The position numbers and the translations under genes were made by a program. A DNA stretch of 64,000 nt from Heliocidaris tuberculata (taxonomy: Eukaryota; Echinodermata; Echinoidea; Camarodonta; Echinometridae), in assembly GCA_025618425.1 (NCBI GenBank), contig CM046836.1:22056715-22120714 (forward strand), written 5' to 3'. Positions within the stretch are counted from its first letter, which is position 1. Every line of letters starts with the position of its first letter. Positions 45,515-56,360 of the stretch are shown in pieces. The notes beneath the pieces are model-generated. The model was not told where the DNA came from. It ran no database searches and was given only the letters and a program-made list of their open reading frames with translations.

Positions 45515-46358
45515 GTCGTTTGACTAGAGGTACTACAGTTCAGGATGTCCACAGCACCTATGCATAGCACTGACATGTGTGACAGTGTTGCTGTGCTGTT
45601 TCCTGATGATGTAGTAATGCATTTGGACAATTGGACTATCATTTGGCTTGTATTACCGGTAATGATCTTTGTTATAACCAAGAGCGATCGTTACTGAGAT
45701 TCTGAAGAGGACAAAGGATTTTGCTTGTACATCAAGTTAACAGATAGCGTCAGCATAGGTTATTCTCCGCCATACATTTAAGTCTCACTTATATGGATGT
45801 CCAAGTAGGCAGAATCTGTCACTGGCTATTTGAGAAATAACGCAGCCCTTTAAGTTGTAGGAATTAACATCTGGCACTATGATGCATTTCCTTTGAAGTG
45901 TTAAGGTACTACAAATAATATTATTGCTGATGAGAGGTGCTTGACCGGAAAACATGTAATCTTCCCAATGGATAATACCGGGTTGTCGCTCTACTTTCCA
46001 AGAACGAAAAATCCCATTACACATTATCCTTCTTAGATGTTTCGAAAATTGATGTCTAGGTGCATGCTGAAAAGCCATGTCAAATATCATGGTTGTGGTT
46101 TTCTCCTGCTACTTTTGATGGAAATTTGTCATTATATTTACTATGTGTGAGGTAGTCTTATCTGGATTGCTGCAATTATAGTGCAAACTTTCAGTTTCAG
46201 ATATTAAGACCTACTATGTAGATTAGGACTTTGCAGTTTCTATGCAGAAAGGTCCATGCGTTCAACGCGGGGTGTGGTGTTGGGAAGGGAGGGGGATATT
46301 ATACTTTAAACGATATTGATGAAGGACCTCCCTTGCCTTATTTGATGACCTGGGTCCC
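45513..46358. other. Intronic DNA, nothing recognised
   Basis: A 101-residue minus-strand frame (45785-46090) shows no known domain and no supporting splice signals. Confidence 0.45.
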
Positions 46359-46502
46359 GCAACACATAGGTTTGCAATCAATCGCAAAGTGTTAATTACC
46401 AATCTAGATCATTGTCTCATGAACACCTCGTTCAAAATGATGTCTCCAGACCAATCAGAATGGTTGTTTCAAATCTACCATTGATTGCAAACCTTTGTGT
46501 TT
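46359..46502. mobile_element. ~144-bp miniature inverted-repeat element
   Basis: AACACATAGGTTTGCAATCA at the left is mirrored by TGATTGCAAACCTTTGTGTT at the right. It is non-coding. Confidence 0.6.
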
Positions 46503-46511
46503 AGAGCACTT

Positions 46512-46538
46512 ATCTCCACGTAAATTTTACGTGGAGAT
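46512..46538. repeat. Perfect 27-bp palindrome
   Basis: Arms ATCTCCACGTAAA and TTTACGTGGAGAT around a single T. It has an ACGT core in each arm. Confidence 0.8.
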
Positions 46539-47019
46539 CAGTGGTTCAAGGACCCTTGCCTTCTGACCATACCCCATGCTGCTTGAGTTTGATGGTTCAT
46601 CATAACCAAAGTAGGTTTTTCGTTTCCTTCAAATGTAACTCCTGGTATTATGAATACTGTAGAACGGAACGGCCACCCATGAATCCTTACTTAGTATAAC
46701 ACTTCGTGAGGACATAGAGAACCTGCCTTGAATCCAGTAAACCCTTCTGGATTTCTGCAGACAAACCAGATAACGCAAAATTCTATTCCAGAGGTTGCTT
46801 GGGGAAAGTCTCATGTAATAAAATGAATAATACCACCGAACTGTGCTAGATCCCGTCACCATGATTCTGGGTTTTCAACTAGACAAATATTGGACACTTA
46901 ACATAATACGTACTTCATCCCATGTTTGCAGATAATCCTTTCAAATGAAAATTGTTGGTACAACTGAGAGTGTAAATGGTGATATGGTATAAATGGTGAT
47001 GTCCATTACTTACACCAGA
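46539..47019. other. Spacer DNA before the RT remnant
   Basis: No recognised feature. Short frames on the minus strand lack known domains. Confidence 0.4.
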
Positions 47020-47690
47020 TCACTGGGGTCAAATAAACACAGGGGTGCCACAAGGGTCTATCTCAGGGCCCCTTTTATTTACCATCATGGTTAACGATTT
47101 CTCCAGTGTAATATCTAAATGTCAAATTATGCTTTACGCTGATGACGAAATCTTCTGCTATAGTAGCCGCAACCCACTGGAGGTGTAAAGTGTTTTGAAT
47201 ACAGAACTAAAAGAGGTTTAAAAATGGGTACACTGGCTATAAACCCCCTTAAAACGCAGTTCATGCTTTTTGGATCCTCGCATAAATTGGCAACAATCTC
47301 CCATCCTATTCAGTTACACTTAGAAAATTGCTAGCTTTCCCAAGTTGACACTTACAAATACTTAGATCCAACTCTGAATTGGAAAGAACATGTCAAAAAT
47401 ACAAGTAAGAAGGTAGCATCCAGAATCGCACTTCTTAGTAGAGCCAAAAGAATTTTACCTCTTGACAGTTTGAAGCTACTTGCTAATTCACTGTTAATGC
47501 CTCTGTTTAAGTACTGTTCAACTGCATGGTCGAATTGTCCACAGAATACCAAAGGGATCCTGATAAGCACACACAAAAAAATGCAAGAATTATTGTTGGG
47601 GAAAATCCACCTACTCCGACTGTGCAAGTTTTTCAATCGTATTCATTGGATGCCAGTAAAAAAGGTGGATATTCCACAAATGTAAAATGG
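47020..47690 (+). pseudogene. LINE reverse transcriptase remnant
   Basis: The translation gives TGVPQGSISGPLLFTIMVND (motif B region) at about 47040-47098 and the catalytic box LYADDEIFCY at about 47132-47161. After that, stops and frameshifts interrupt the thumb region (a WKEHVKN-like segment near 47380, and a PLFKYCSTAWS-type segment near 47500). No endonuclease or ORF1 was seen. It lies between the arms of the inverted repeat 43921-44790/48050-48705. Confidence 0.75.
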
Positions 47691-48049
47691 TGTATCATGT
47701 ATGGAGTTATTTCTTTTTTTACCAGTACAAATGCAAAACAAATTGGGTCGAAGACAAATCATTGCCATACATTTTGTGCCATATAACATGCATACTTGAC
47801 CTCTCACCCTGTAATCAAGATGCATCGGAGATTGACTTAACTTTAATTGGCTGAAGATGAGTTATGAAGTGAAAACACCACGACCAGATTCGGACCCCAA
47901 ACCTTCATATGGTACTGTACTTATGCAGTATCCATTGTCAAGTTCAACTTTGAGCTTGAACTGATTCCTCTATGACTGATATTAAATGGAATTGTGAACG
48001 AAAAATATTCTAGATTGATTCTGCATTATTATCCACAATTTGGTCGGAC

Positions 48050-48705
48050 ATAATTCTGAATACAAATATTTTCCTCTAAGTCCTGACAATGAATTAAAAT
48101 AACAGATATATTAATTTGGCCTTTGTAACCCAAGGGTTAGATTGAACTTTGACGTGACCTTCATTTCGTGAACTCGACTTAAAAGGAAATCATAACATCA
48201 TCAAGGCATTCGGCACCACATACCCGTAAAAGACAAATCATATCTAAACAAACTGTTATATCAAGTTCAACTTTGACCTTGAATTGACCCCTTTTGACAA
48301 ATGAATGAATGAATGATCTCAAAGATTGGTTCTACATACCCAGATCTCCTTTATTTAATCATTAGGCATCTATAACAGTTTAAAAATCCAACGTATGCAC
48401 GGTAATGTCCACAGGTAAGAAATTTGACCTTTACTTGACTTTCATGACCTAACGTGACCTTAAAATTGCGTTAAATATCAATTCTACGTCCCTCGAAACC
48501 CCTATACACATGCATCATACACTAATATGTGACATGTCGTTCAATATGGCTACGAGGCGCCATTTTGGATTTATGCAAATTATGAAAATTGCTCAAATGT
48601 TGCCCTTTGGGCAACAAAACAAAAATTCTTCTATGACCACATAAGGTCACAAATCGAAGAAAAAAAAAACTTCAACAAACAGAACTTTTCTAGGTTCGCT
48701 ATATA
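48050..48705. repeat. Right arm of the ~650-bp inverted repeat
   Basis: Inverse of 43921-44790. GCGCCATTTTGGATTTATGC, CGTCCCTCGAAACCCC and ATCATCAAGGCATTCGGCAC are mirrored there. Without the 202-bp insertion and its duplication, the two arms are of similar length. Confidence 0.75.
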
Positions 48706-48808
48706 CTAAATGGAAGCGTCAAATGGACTAGATTGTCTTTAGATCAATTAAATAACTTATTGAGTGAAATAATATTTGCCCAACTATGCAGGACAGGGTG
48801 TTGGGGTT

Positions 48809-49351
48809 CTTAAAGGGAAGTTGGTTTTAAAAGAAACAGAAAAAGTAAAGTAACAGATCAATGAAAGTTTGAGCAAAATCCGATAAGAAATAAGAAAGTT
48901 TGAAATTAATTTTTGAAGTTGTAATCAATTAAACACAAATTTGCAACTCCGTGACATATCTTGTGAGCTCCTCTCCCATTTGCACCATAAACAAAAATTC
49001 ATAAATTTTTATTTTACTTCATTTTGATGAGGGAATAGATTTTTTTTAATCATACAGGTTTCGTGTAAAAGCATAAGTGAAATGAGAACATCTAGGGTGC
49101 ATGTATGATAAAATATTTTCTTTAGAGAAATTGAAAATTTATGATTTTTTTTTTCAGTACAGGGTAAATGGGAGAGGAGCTCGTAAGATACGTCACGGAG
49201 TTGCCAGTTTGGGTTTGATTGATTAGAACTTCAAAAATTCATAACTTTCTTATTCTTATCGGACTTTGCCCAAACTTTCATTGCTCTGTTTCTTTAATTT
49301 TTCTGCTTCTTTTTAAACCAATTTAATATCAGGGTGGACTTTCCTTAAGGG
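48809..49351. mobile_element. 543-bp inverted-repeat element
   Basis: The ends CTTAAAGGGAAGTT and AACTTTC/GACTTTCCTTAAG are mirrored. Long arms carry AGATCAATGAAAGTTTGAGC against GCCCAAACTTTCATTGCTCT, and CAACTCCGTGACATATCTTG against CAAGATACGTCACGGAGTTG-like sequence. Nearly the whole element can form one hairpin. Confidence 0.7.
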
Positions 49352-49384
49352 GCCTGGAAATTATTGTTCTAAGAATACGAAAGA

Positions 49385-49500
49385 GTTTTCAGGCTTTTCT
49401 ATGGTTCATAGCTCGCTCTATAAACTGTGTCAGTGGTACATGTGATATGTATTTAGGTGCTTTAGGTATGTTTGGGCATCAGAAGCATACATCATAATAA
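49385..49500 (+). repeat. Dispersed duplication (partner at 53960-54062)
   Basis: GAGTTTTCAGGCTTTTCTAT, GGTGCTTTAGGTATGTTT and GGCATCAGAAGCATACAT recur in the same order at 53960-54062. Confidence 0.7.
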
Positions 49501-49543
49501 CTTGGTTATTCAGGAAAAATTTAAAAAATAAGAAAAAAAGGAA

Positions 49544-49578
<35 letters not shown>

Positions 49579-50381
49579 CAATTGCAATCGATTTCTTTCA
49601 CGGGAATTATATGCAAGACCATTATATGTGAGGTCCTGACGCAAAATCTGTTGATTCACTTCAGTAGGTCTGAAGACAGATGAAAAGTTTTGACCACATC
49701 TCAATTATAAACATGTTTTAGGACATCTTATACATACTATATTCCATATTGGGGGTAAATATTGATTGATTCCCATCCTGTTAGTCATGATAGGATAGCT
49801 AGAGGTATATGGTAGGCTATATAACTAACATGAATTAGATGAGTTTGCAGTATTACTTTGAAAATGAAATTACCAAGAATATCTTTTCCATTTTATGTTC
49901 CTATTCACCTCTGCATTCCTGTTCACCCCGTTTTACGGTACTACAAAATACCCCCCCCCCCCAACAAAAAAAAAGGGGGGGAGGGGAAGAAGAAAAAAAA
50001 TCTAAAAACCTAAAAATTAAATGATTAAAAATAAAAAAATGAAGCAAAAATTAATTTTTACAAAATAAATAAAAATTAAAAAAATAAGTAAATAGATAAA
50101 TAAAAATTCTCACCAGAATTCTTTGTAAGCCTTTCAATGCAATCTGTCTCCTTGGAAGGAAAAGTTATACTCGCTGTACCTCTTTCCAGCAAAGTACACC
50201 AAAATAATGATGAAAAACAATACGACTGACTGCTATCATTTAGAGACCATCACACCTGAAACTTGAAAAGAAAAGTAGATCACCAAACCAGTTGTCATTT
50301 ATAGTTGTTAATTTGTAGCTTGTGATTATCACTGTCAGTCCCAAAATAATGTAAAGTAATATAGAGTAATACGTAATTACA
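49501..50381. other. Intronic DNA with simple repeats
   Basis: (TA)n at 49545-49576, a C run at about 49952-49962, A/G-rich DNA at 49965-50100. No gene. Confidence 0.5.
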
Positions 50382-50492
50382 ACTATCAGTCCGCAATTTA
50401 TGGAGAATTCGTAGATTCATCGATGTGAAGACGTGTCACCATGCTGTCAGAGCTTTAATTCTTTCCCGATTAGATTATTGTACTAGCCTCTA
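50382..50492 (+). pseudogene. LINE (L2/CR1-like) ORF2 fragment, part 1
   Basis: Reads LRNLWRIRRFID-like residues (with one mismatch), then CHHAVRALILSRLDYCTSLY. This is the RT C-terminal region of L2/CR1-type LINEs. It is cut at SLYG by the foldback insertion and resumes at 51790. Confidence 0.75.
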
Positions 50493-51789
50493 CGGAGTAT
50501 CCCCCCAAAAAGCGATACACTTTTAAACGGCTCCCAAAAAAAAAAAAAAAATAGTGAATTTTGGGGAAATTTTTATATATATGGATAGCTAAAGGTCTCT
50601 TCTATCATATGACACAAAAAAAAATATTTCATGCTTGGGTGAGCACTGCCCACTTTTGTAAAGGAAGTGAAAATTAGGTTGCGCAGGAATTCACTATCCA
50701 CTTTGGCTGAGATGAGAAGTTTTCCAGCTTAGAAGTTGCTTATGGTATGATGAATTTATGATAGTTTATGATGGATATGAGTTTGTGCGGTGTATGACAT
50801 GGTGTTATGTAATCAAAAGTTTATGCATCAGTGATCATAATTTGACCGTGCAAGTTTAAAAAGCATTACCCGCTGTTGATCTGTGGTAATTGATAATGAA
50901 TTATTAGGGTTGGAATTTGGGTATGGTATGGTTTATGTCACCATAATTCAGGAACAGAAATTTGATAATTCAGAATCAAACACTGATCCAATCAATCAAT
51001 CAATCAAACACTGATTCAGGGGGTGGAGTTTGAATTATGTAAATCAAAGATCTTAATAATTGAAAACATGAAAGACTATTATGCAGTATCTTTGTTGTTT
51101 GGAAGGACGATTGCTGTTCATGTCACAGATTATGCTTCATGCATCATTGGGTACAAATGGGTATTAATAAGCAAACTTTCTTTATGGCAAATGCGTTTTG
51201 GAAATGGTAGAGTTTTGGGCAAGGAAAGATGGGATGAATGTTTTTTTGACATTGAAAAACACCTACTAGGATTTGTGACACGTCACACACACACACAACC
51301 ACCCCCCCCCCCCCCCGCCTTCTCAACACGAACTACCAGGAGCACCGCTACAATTACCACAGACATCAACACCAGATAATACGGTACTGTCAAAACACCT
51401 TCCATAATCAAATTGTGATTTAAAAGTCGATACAAGATCACTCATGCATAAACTTTTGAATTCATAAGCCATGTCACTGACTGCACAAACCCATATCCAT
51501 CATGATTTATCATAAACTCATCAGCAATTTCTAAACTGGATAACTTTTCATTTCACCTAAAAAGCAGATAGCCAATTCCTGCGCAACCTAATTTTCTTGT
51601 CCTTTACAAAAGTGGGACGTGCTCACTCAAGCATGAAACATTTTCGGACTTTTTTGTGTATTATAATAGAACAGACTTTCACCTATCCATATATTAAAAA
51701 AAATCCCCAAAATTCGATAAAAAATGTTATTTGGGGGCCATTTTAAAAGTGTATTGTGTTTATATATTATTTTTTTTTTGGACACTCGG
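50493..51789. mobile_element. Foldback element related to 2598-3608, inserted in a LINE
   Basis: The ends GGAGTATCCCCCCAAAAAG and, inverted, CCGAGTGTCCAAAAAAAA form an imperfect inverted repeat. Inner arms match over long stretches (ACACTTTTAAA, TGGATAGCTAAAGGTCTCTT, TTGCGCAGGAATT and their inverses). It shares the GGTCTCTTCTATCATATGAC and CTTGGGTGAGCA segment with the mariner-like element at 2598. The LINE reading frame is continuous when it is removed. The exact boundary is uncertain by a few bases. Confidence 0.7.
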
Positions 51790-52079
51790 TATATACAGTT
51801 TTATCTTCCAAAGATAGGATGAAGCTTGAAACTGTCCAGCATCGAGCCGCTAGACTTATTTTTGGGCTTAGGATCTAAGACACATAGTTCACCTTTGGTT
51901 AGGGAACTCCACTGGTTATCTCTACACCAACGCATTCTTTTTAAAGTTTGTTTGTACGTCAACATTCCAAATCATTTCGCACCTGAATATTTAATAACAC
52001 ACTCAAAATATATACACCATCTCGGAATCTTCGCTCAACAACTGACAAATGTGAGCTCTTTATTCCCAAATCATGCAGA
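51790..52079 (+). pseudogene. LINE (L2/CR1-like) ORF2 fragment, part 2
   Basis: Continues the LINE. A KLETVQHRAARLIFGL segment is followed by SSPLVRELHWLSLHQRILFK and an NHFAPEYL segment, all typical of the C-terminal end of L2/CR1 ORF2. One frameshift lies between the first two. It is cut at 52079 by a hAT-type element whose 8-bp duplication comes from this LINE sequence. Confidence 0.8.
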
Positions 52080-53331
52080 CAAAGGGGGCGGAGCGTCTTT
52101 CAAAGTGGGGGGGGGGGGGAACCAACAAAAAGGGGCACTTTTGGGAAAAAAGGGCACCTACAAAGGGTGAAAACAAGGCGGAAATGCCACTTTGAGACAT
52201 TAGTATCCCACTACATTCTGATTAATACACTATCGAGGATCATTTTCAAAACATTATTGTTTGTCTTAACATGGTTCTAGATTAAAAAAACTAGTTTGCA
52301 ATTGAGTGTAATGGTCTGATTATTCATTTACGAGCGAGTGAAGCGAGCGAGCAAAATATTTAAGATATTTTGAATATCATCGATTTTCCTAATATGACAA
52401 GAAGACAATGGTAAATGCTAGCGAGCTTTGGAAAAATTTTAGAAAAAAATTGTACTCCTTCCTGTTATGATTTAGGGGCACTGCTCATTCTTGTATAATT
52501 TAGGGAATTGTGCCCCTCCTGCCCACTGCTCCACTGCCTCACATTGTGCTGATATCAGCCTAGAGGGAATTTGTTATTATGAAGCCTCTCTGATTATTTG
52601 GAGTTAGGTATGTGGCTCTTTTGTGGACTTTAGGGCACAGTTTGTAAGCGACATCGGGGTATATAGGTAAAAATACTTTAAATATATATAGGTACATAGG
52701 TAGGGCACTTATTAGAAGACAACAGGGGCACTTATCAAAAGGAAAAATAATACTGCTTCGAAAGGGACACTGATCAGAAGTATAAAAGGGGCACTTAAAA
52801 AGAGGTATTTATTAAAGGTAAAAAGGGCACTTATCATAAAGAAAAAGTGCGCTTTTAGAACTGAAAATGGGTACTAATCAGACGAAAACAGGGACACTTG
52901 TCGGATTTCAATAGGAACACTTATCTGAGCTTAAAAGGGGAACTTATAAGAAGGTGAAAAGGGCATTTATCACAAAGAAGAAGGGGCGCAATTATACGAA
53001 GGAAAAGGGGCACTTATCAGAGGTGAAAAAAGGGCACTTTTCAGAAGGAAACATTGCACTACTAGAACGGAAAATGTGCACTAATCAGATAAAAAAAGGG
53101 CACATATTATATTTCAAAAGGGACAGTAATATCTGAGGTTAAAGGGGCGCTTATCAGAAAGTAAAAAAAGAGCACTTATTAGAAAGAAAAGGGGGCATTA
53201 CACGAAGAAAAGGGGGCACTTATCAGCTATGAAAAGGGGCACTTTTCATAGATGAAAAGGGACAATTTGGGGTACTTGAAAAGGTGGGGGACACTGTGCC
53301 CCCTGCCCCCCCCCCGGGAGCGCCGCCTCTG
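52080..53331 (+). mobile_element. hAT-type non-autonomous element, intact copy (1,252 bp)
   Basis: It starts CAAAGGGGGCGGAGCG and ends GAGCGCCGCCTCTG, flanked by a perfect 8-bp CATGCAGA (52072-52079 and 53332-53339). The right half (about 52700-53275) is a tandem array of ~22-27 bp units around AAAAGGGGCACTTATCAGA. G and C runs sit just inside the two ends. The opposite-orientation copy is at 25092-30279 and a truncated copy at 31990-32886. Confidence 0.88.
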
Positions 53332-53339
53332 CATGCAGA

Positions 53340-53480
53340 CTCTCATTAACTGAAAAGTTTTCTCAGTGGCCGCATCAAAAACGTGGAACAATATTCCTCT
53401 CTGCATCAGAAAAATAACCTAGTTGTCTTGTCACTTTCAAAAGATCCCTAAAAACATATCTCTTTCCCCAGTAATATATA
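53340..53480 (+). pseudogene. LINE (L2/CR1-like) ORF2 3' end, part 3
   Basis: Reads as a decayed version of the usual FSVAAPKLWNSLP...FKRSLKTYLF end, for example GTGGCCGCATCAAAAACGTG and GATCCCTAAAAACATATCTC. It completes the LINE interrupted at 52079. The 3' half is duplicated at 55315. Confidence 0.7.
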
Positions 53481-53935
53481 TAATGTTCTTACTTTTTAAA
53501 GTCTGTCTTTTTACTGTTGCTCTTGTCTTCTCTTTTTCAAATCTGTTATTTTGTAAGCGCTATGGTACTTTCTGTTTTTAGCGCTCCTAAATATTCAATA
53601 TTTTTATTATTATTAGTAGTAGTAGAGAGCTATGATTTACAGCTAAAGATCTACTTCATTTTGGTATTGATTTCGTTTCCTCTTCACCATGTTGACAGGC
53701 AATATCCCCCAAAGTCCGAAACTATCGCTGAATAGGGTGGGAGGGATTATAGTTAGTACTTGTTTAGTGAAGTGTTATTAATGAAACATTAATGTGATAT
53801 AAAATTAAAGACATCTATTAATATAGTGCTATAAATAAGTATGTTTTTTGAATGTCACTAGCCTCATGACATGCCGCGAATATTTGAGACTCTTTTGGAA
53901 AATGATAGAATAGAGAAACCAATCTTTCTATTGAA
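53433..53935 (+). repeat. ~500-bp direct duplication, copy 1
   Basis: From CACTTTCAAAAGATCCCTAA through AAAGTCTGTCTTTT, TAGTAGTAGTAG, AGCTATGATTTACAGCTAAA and CTTGTTTAGTGAAGTGTTAT, matching 55315-55830 in order. Confidence 0.8.
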
Positions 53936-53959
53936 TTATGACTAATTAGTTACAAATTA

Positions 53960-54062
53960 GCGTAGAGTTTTCAGGCTTTTCTATGTACTGTGTTTGTGGT
54001 ACATGTGAAATGAACTTAGGTGCTTTAGGTATGTTTTGGCATCAGAAGTATACATAATATAG
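53960..54062 (+). repeat. Dispersed duplication (partner of 49385-49500)
   Basis: Contains GAGTTTTCAGGCTTTTCTAT, GGTGCTTTAGGTATGTTTTG and GCATCAGAAGTATACAT. It is cut immediately by the TIR element at 54064. Confidence 0.7.
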
Positions 54063-54065
54063 TTA

Positions 54066-54986
54066 CACTCTTAAAAAAGTTGGGCAAAAAAATGCCCAAT
54101 TTTTAACCAACACTGGGCAACATACTGTCCACACAACTTTTGGTTAAAATTTGCCCAACTGATGTTGGGCAATCCATTTACTATGTTGTTGGGCAAATTA
54201 AATTGCCCATCAGTTGGTGACCCATTAGATTTTACCCAACTCTACAATTGCCCAACTGTTGGTTATATTCTCAGTTGGGTAATTATTGCCCAACCAATCT
54301 TACCCAATAGGATTGCCCAACCCTCTATTTGTTCAGCTGTTTGGTAACAAATATCATGTGGTTGGGCAAATTCAGCTGCCCAATTTATTGTTTCCTTTTT
54401 CCTCCAACCTAGGTAAAAAAAAATGAAATCTGCTTGTTACGTCCTTCTGGGTCTTAACCTAATCAATCCTAACCTATCCTATTTTAAGCTATCCTATCCT
54501 ATATTTTAACCTATCCTATCCTAGTCCTATCCTATCCAGTTAGTGCAAACTAGTGCAAGCTCTTATATACCCCTTATATTTTTTTATGCATTCGGTGACA
54601 GTTAGTAAATCGGGCCACCCCAAACCATACGCTACTAAAAATTCATGAATATTCATATAAGTGTTTTCCCCAATATTGGGTAAAAATATTTACCACAAGT
54701 TGGGCAAAAGCGAATTTCTAACCAACCATCAGTTACCCAACAAAATTTACCCAACTGGCAAAGGAAATGTGACAAAATTACACACTATACAGGGCAACAA
54801 GTACCCAACCCATAATTACCAAATACTGTTGGTAAATATATGCCCAATATTTAGGTAAAAAGTATTGACCAATATTGGTTACACCACTCGAGTGTCCAGT
54901 TGGTTAATAATAGCCCAGAATTGGGAATATTTTTTAACCAACCAGCAGTTACCCAACTAAATTTACCCAACATTTTAAGAGTGTAA
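54066..54986. mobile_element. ~0.92-kb inverted-repeat element built from GTTGGGCAA units
   Basis: The ends CACTCTTAAAAAAGTTGGGC and, inverted, CACTCTTAAAATGTTGGGTA are flanked by TA dinucleotides. The interior is a dense set of GTTGGGCAA and TTGCCCAAC words in both orientations. Part of the middle (about 54420-54620) is unique and holds a (TATCC)n microsatellite. Confidence 0.7.
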
Positions 54987-55314
54987 GTTATTACATTAAT
55001 TTCTTTTCACTAATTTCTATTTGATCATAATTTCCCAGGCTGCATTATGACATGAATGTTACATCAATGTTGATTGGCATAAATGCAAGGACGAATAGAC
55101 CATGTGTTCGGCGTTCATTAACCTCCCCCCCCCCCCCCTTTCTTTTAATAATTCCATGGCAGGTTTGTCTGACGAACACTGTACTGTTTATGTTGTCATT
55201 CCTGTTGAAGTATATCTAACTAAACCTGTTTTCAAGAAAGTTAGAAAAATAAAAGAGTTTCAGTAACTTGTTAAAATATTTACTAAGCAGTTTAAAATCG
55301 CAAATTTCCATCAC

Positions 55315-55830
55315 ATTCGCCACTTTCAAAAGATCCCTAAAAACATATCTCTTTCCTCAGCAATATAATGTTCTATAATCTCTTACTTTTTAAAGTCTGT
55401 CTTTTCGCTGTTGCCGTTGTCTTTTCTTTTCAAATCTGTAATTTTGTAAGCGCTATGGTACTTTCTGTTTTTCTCCTAAATATTCAATATTATTAGTAGT
55501 AGTAGTAGTAGTAAAGAGTTATGATTTACAGCTAAAGATCTACTTCATTTTGGTATTGATTCGGTTTCCAATTCACAGGCAATACCCCAAAAGTCCGACA
55601 CTATCGTTTAATGAGAGATTATAGTTAGTACTTGTTTAGTGAAGTGTTATTAATGAAAAATTAGTGTGATATCAAATTAAAGACATCTATTACTATAGTG
55701 CTACAAATAAGTATTTTTTTAAATGTTAACTAGCTTTATGACATCCCGCGGATATAGTTGAGACTGTTTGGAAAATAATAGAGAAATCAATCTTTCTATT
55801 GAATTATGACTAATTAGCGCTACAGATGAG
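55315..55830 (+). repeat. ~500-bp direct duplication, copy 2 (includes LINE 3' end)
   Basis: Partner of 53433-53935. It starts inside the LINE ORF2 end (TTTCAAAAGATCCCTAAAAA). The TAG triplet run is longer here (55494-55514). Confidence 0.8.
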
Positions 55831-55979
55831 CGTATAAAATAATTATAATTATGCTTCTTCAGTCACGTTTCTAGTTTGGACAAGCATAATATAATCTATA
55901 AATGTACATATAATATGGCACCACCCTATTTAGAAAAAGACTTCATTGATATCCATAATAAATTACGTATGTTACTCTA

Positions 55980-56060
55980 TGGAGCGGACGGTTCGTGGTG
56001 AAATATCTCAGCGTGTTTGCGCATTTCATCTTTTCCACGAACCGTCCTCTCTGTTTGTAA
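55980..56060. repeat. GGACGGTTCGTGG hairpin unit, copy 1
   Basis: GGACGGTTCGTGG and its inverse CCACGAACCGTCC enclose about 40 bases including GAAATATCTC and CATTTCATCTTTT. A direct copy lies 295 bp to the right. Confidence 0.75.
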
Positions 56061-56274
56061 GTCAGTAGAGACAAAAGTATTCCATGGATATGGAAGAATC
56101 GATGCTGAGTGAAAACAAATATGTCATGGAATACTCTAATCACAATGGTTATATTTATCATCCCCAAAAACTGTTTGAAAACTCGAATTAGAACAACGAT
56201 GTCTGTAAATCACGATTTCACAAAAGAGTTTTTTTCCGCTCCCATTCAATGTACACAGTCGGGTCGCTCGCAAG

Positions 56275-56355
56275 GAAAGCGGACGGTTCGTGGTGAAATA
56301 GCGAAGCGCGATCACGCATTCCATCTTTTCCACGAACCGTCCTTTCTGTTTACAA
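56275..56355. repeat. GGACGGTTCGTGG hairpin unit, copy 2
   Basis: Same 13-bp arms and spacing as 55980-56060. The loop differs at several positions (GAAATAGCGAAGCGCG). Both copies are preceded by GAGCG/AAGCG and followed by CTCTCTGTTT/CTTTCTGTTT. Confidence 0.75.
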
Positions 56356-56360
56356 ACCAA

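Noticed and set aside
51023..51379. 118-residue plus-strand frame
   Set aside because: It lies wholly inside the foldback element at 50493-51789 and ends in a CA/C-run microsatellite.
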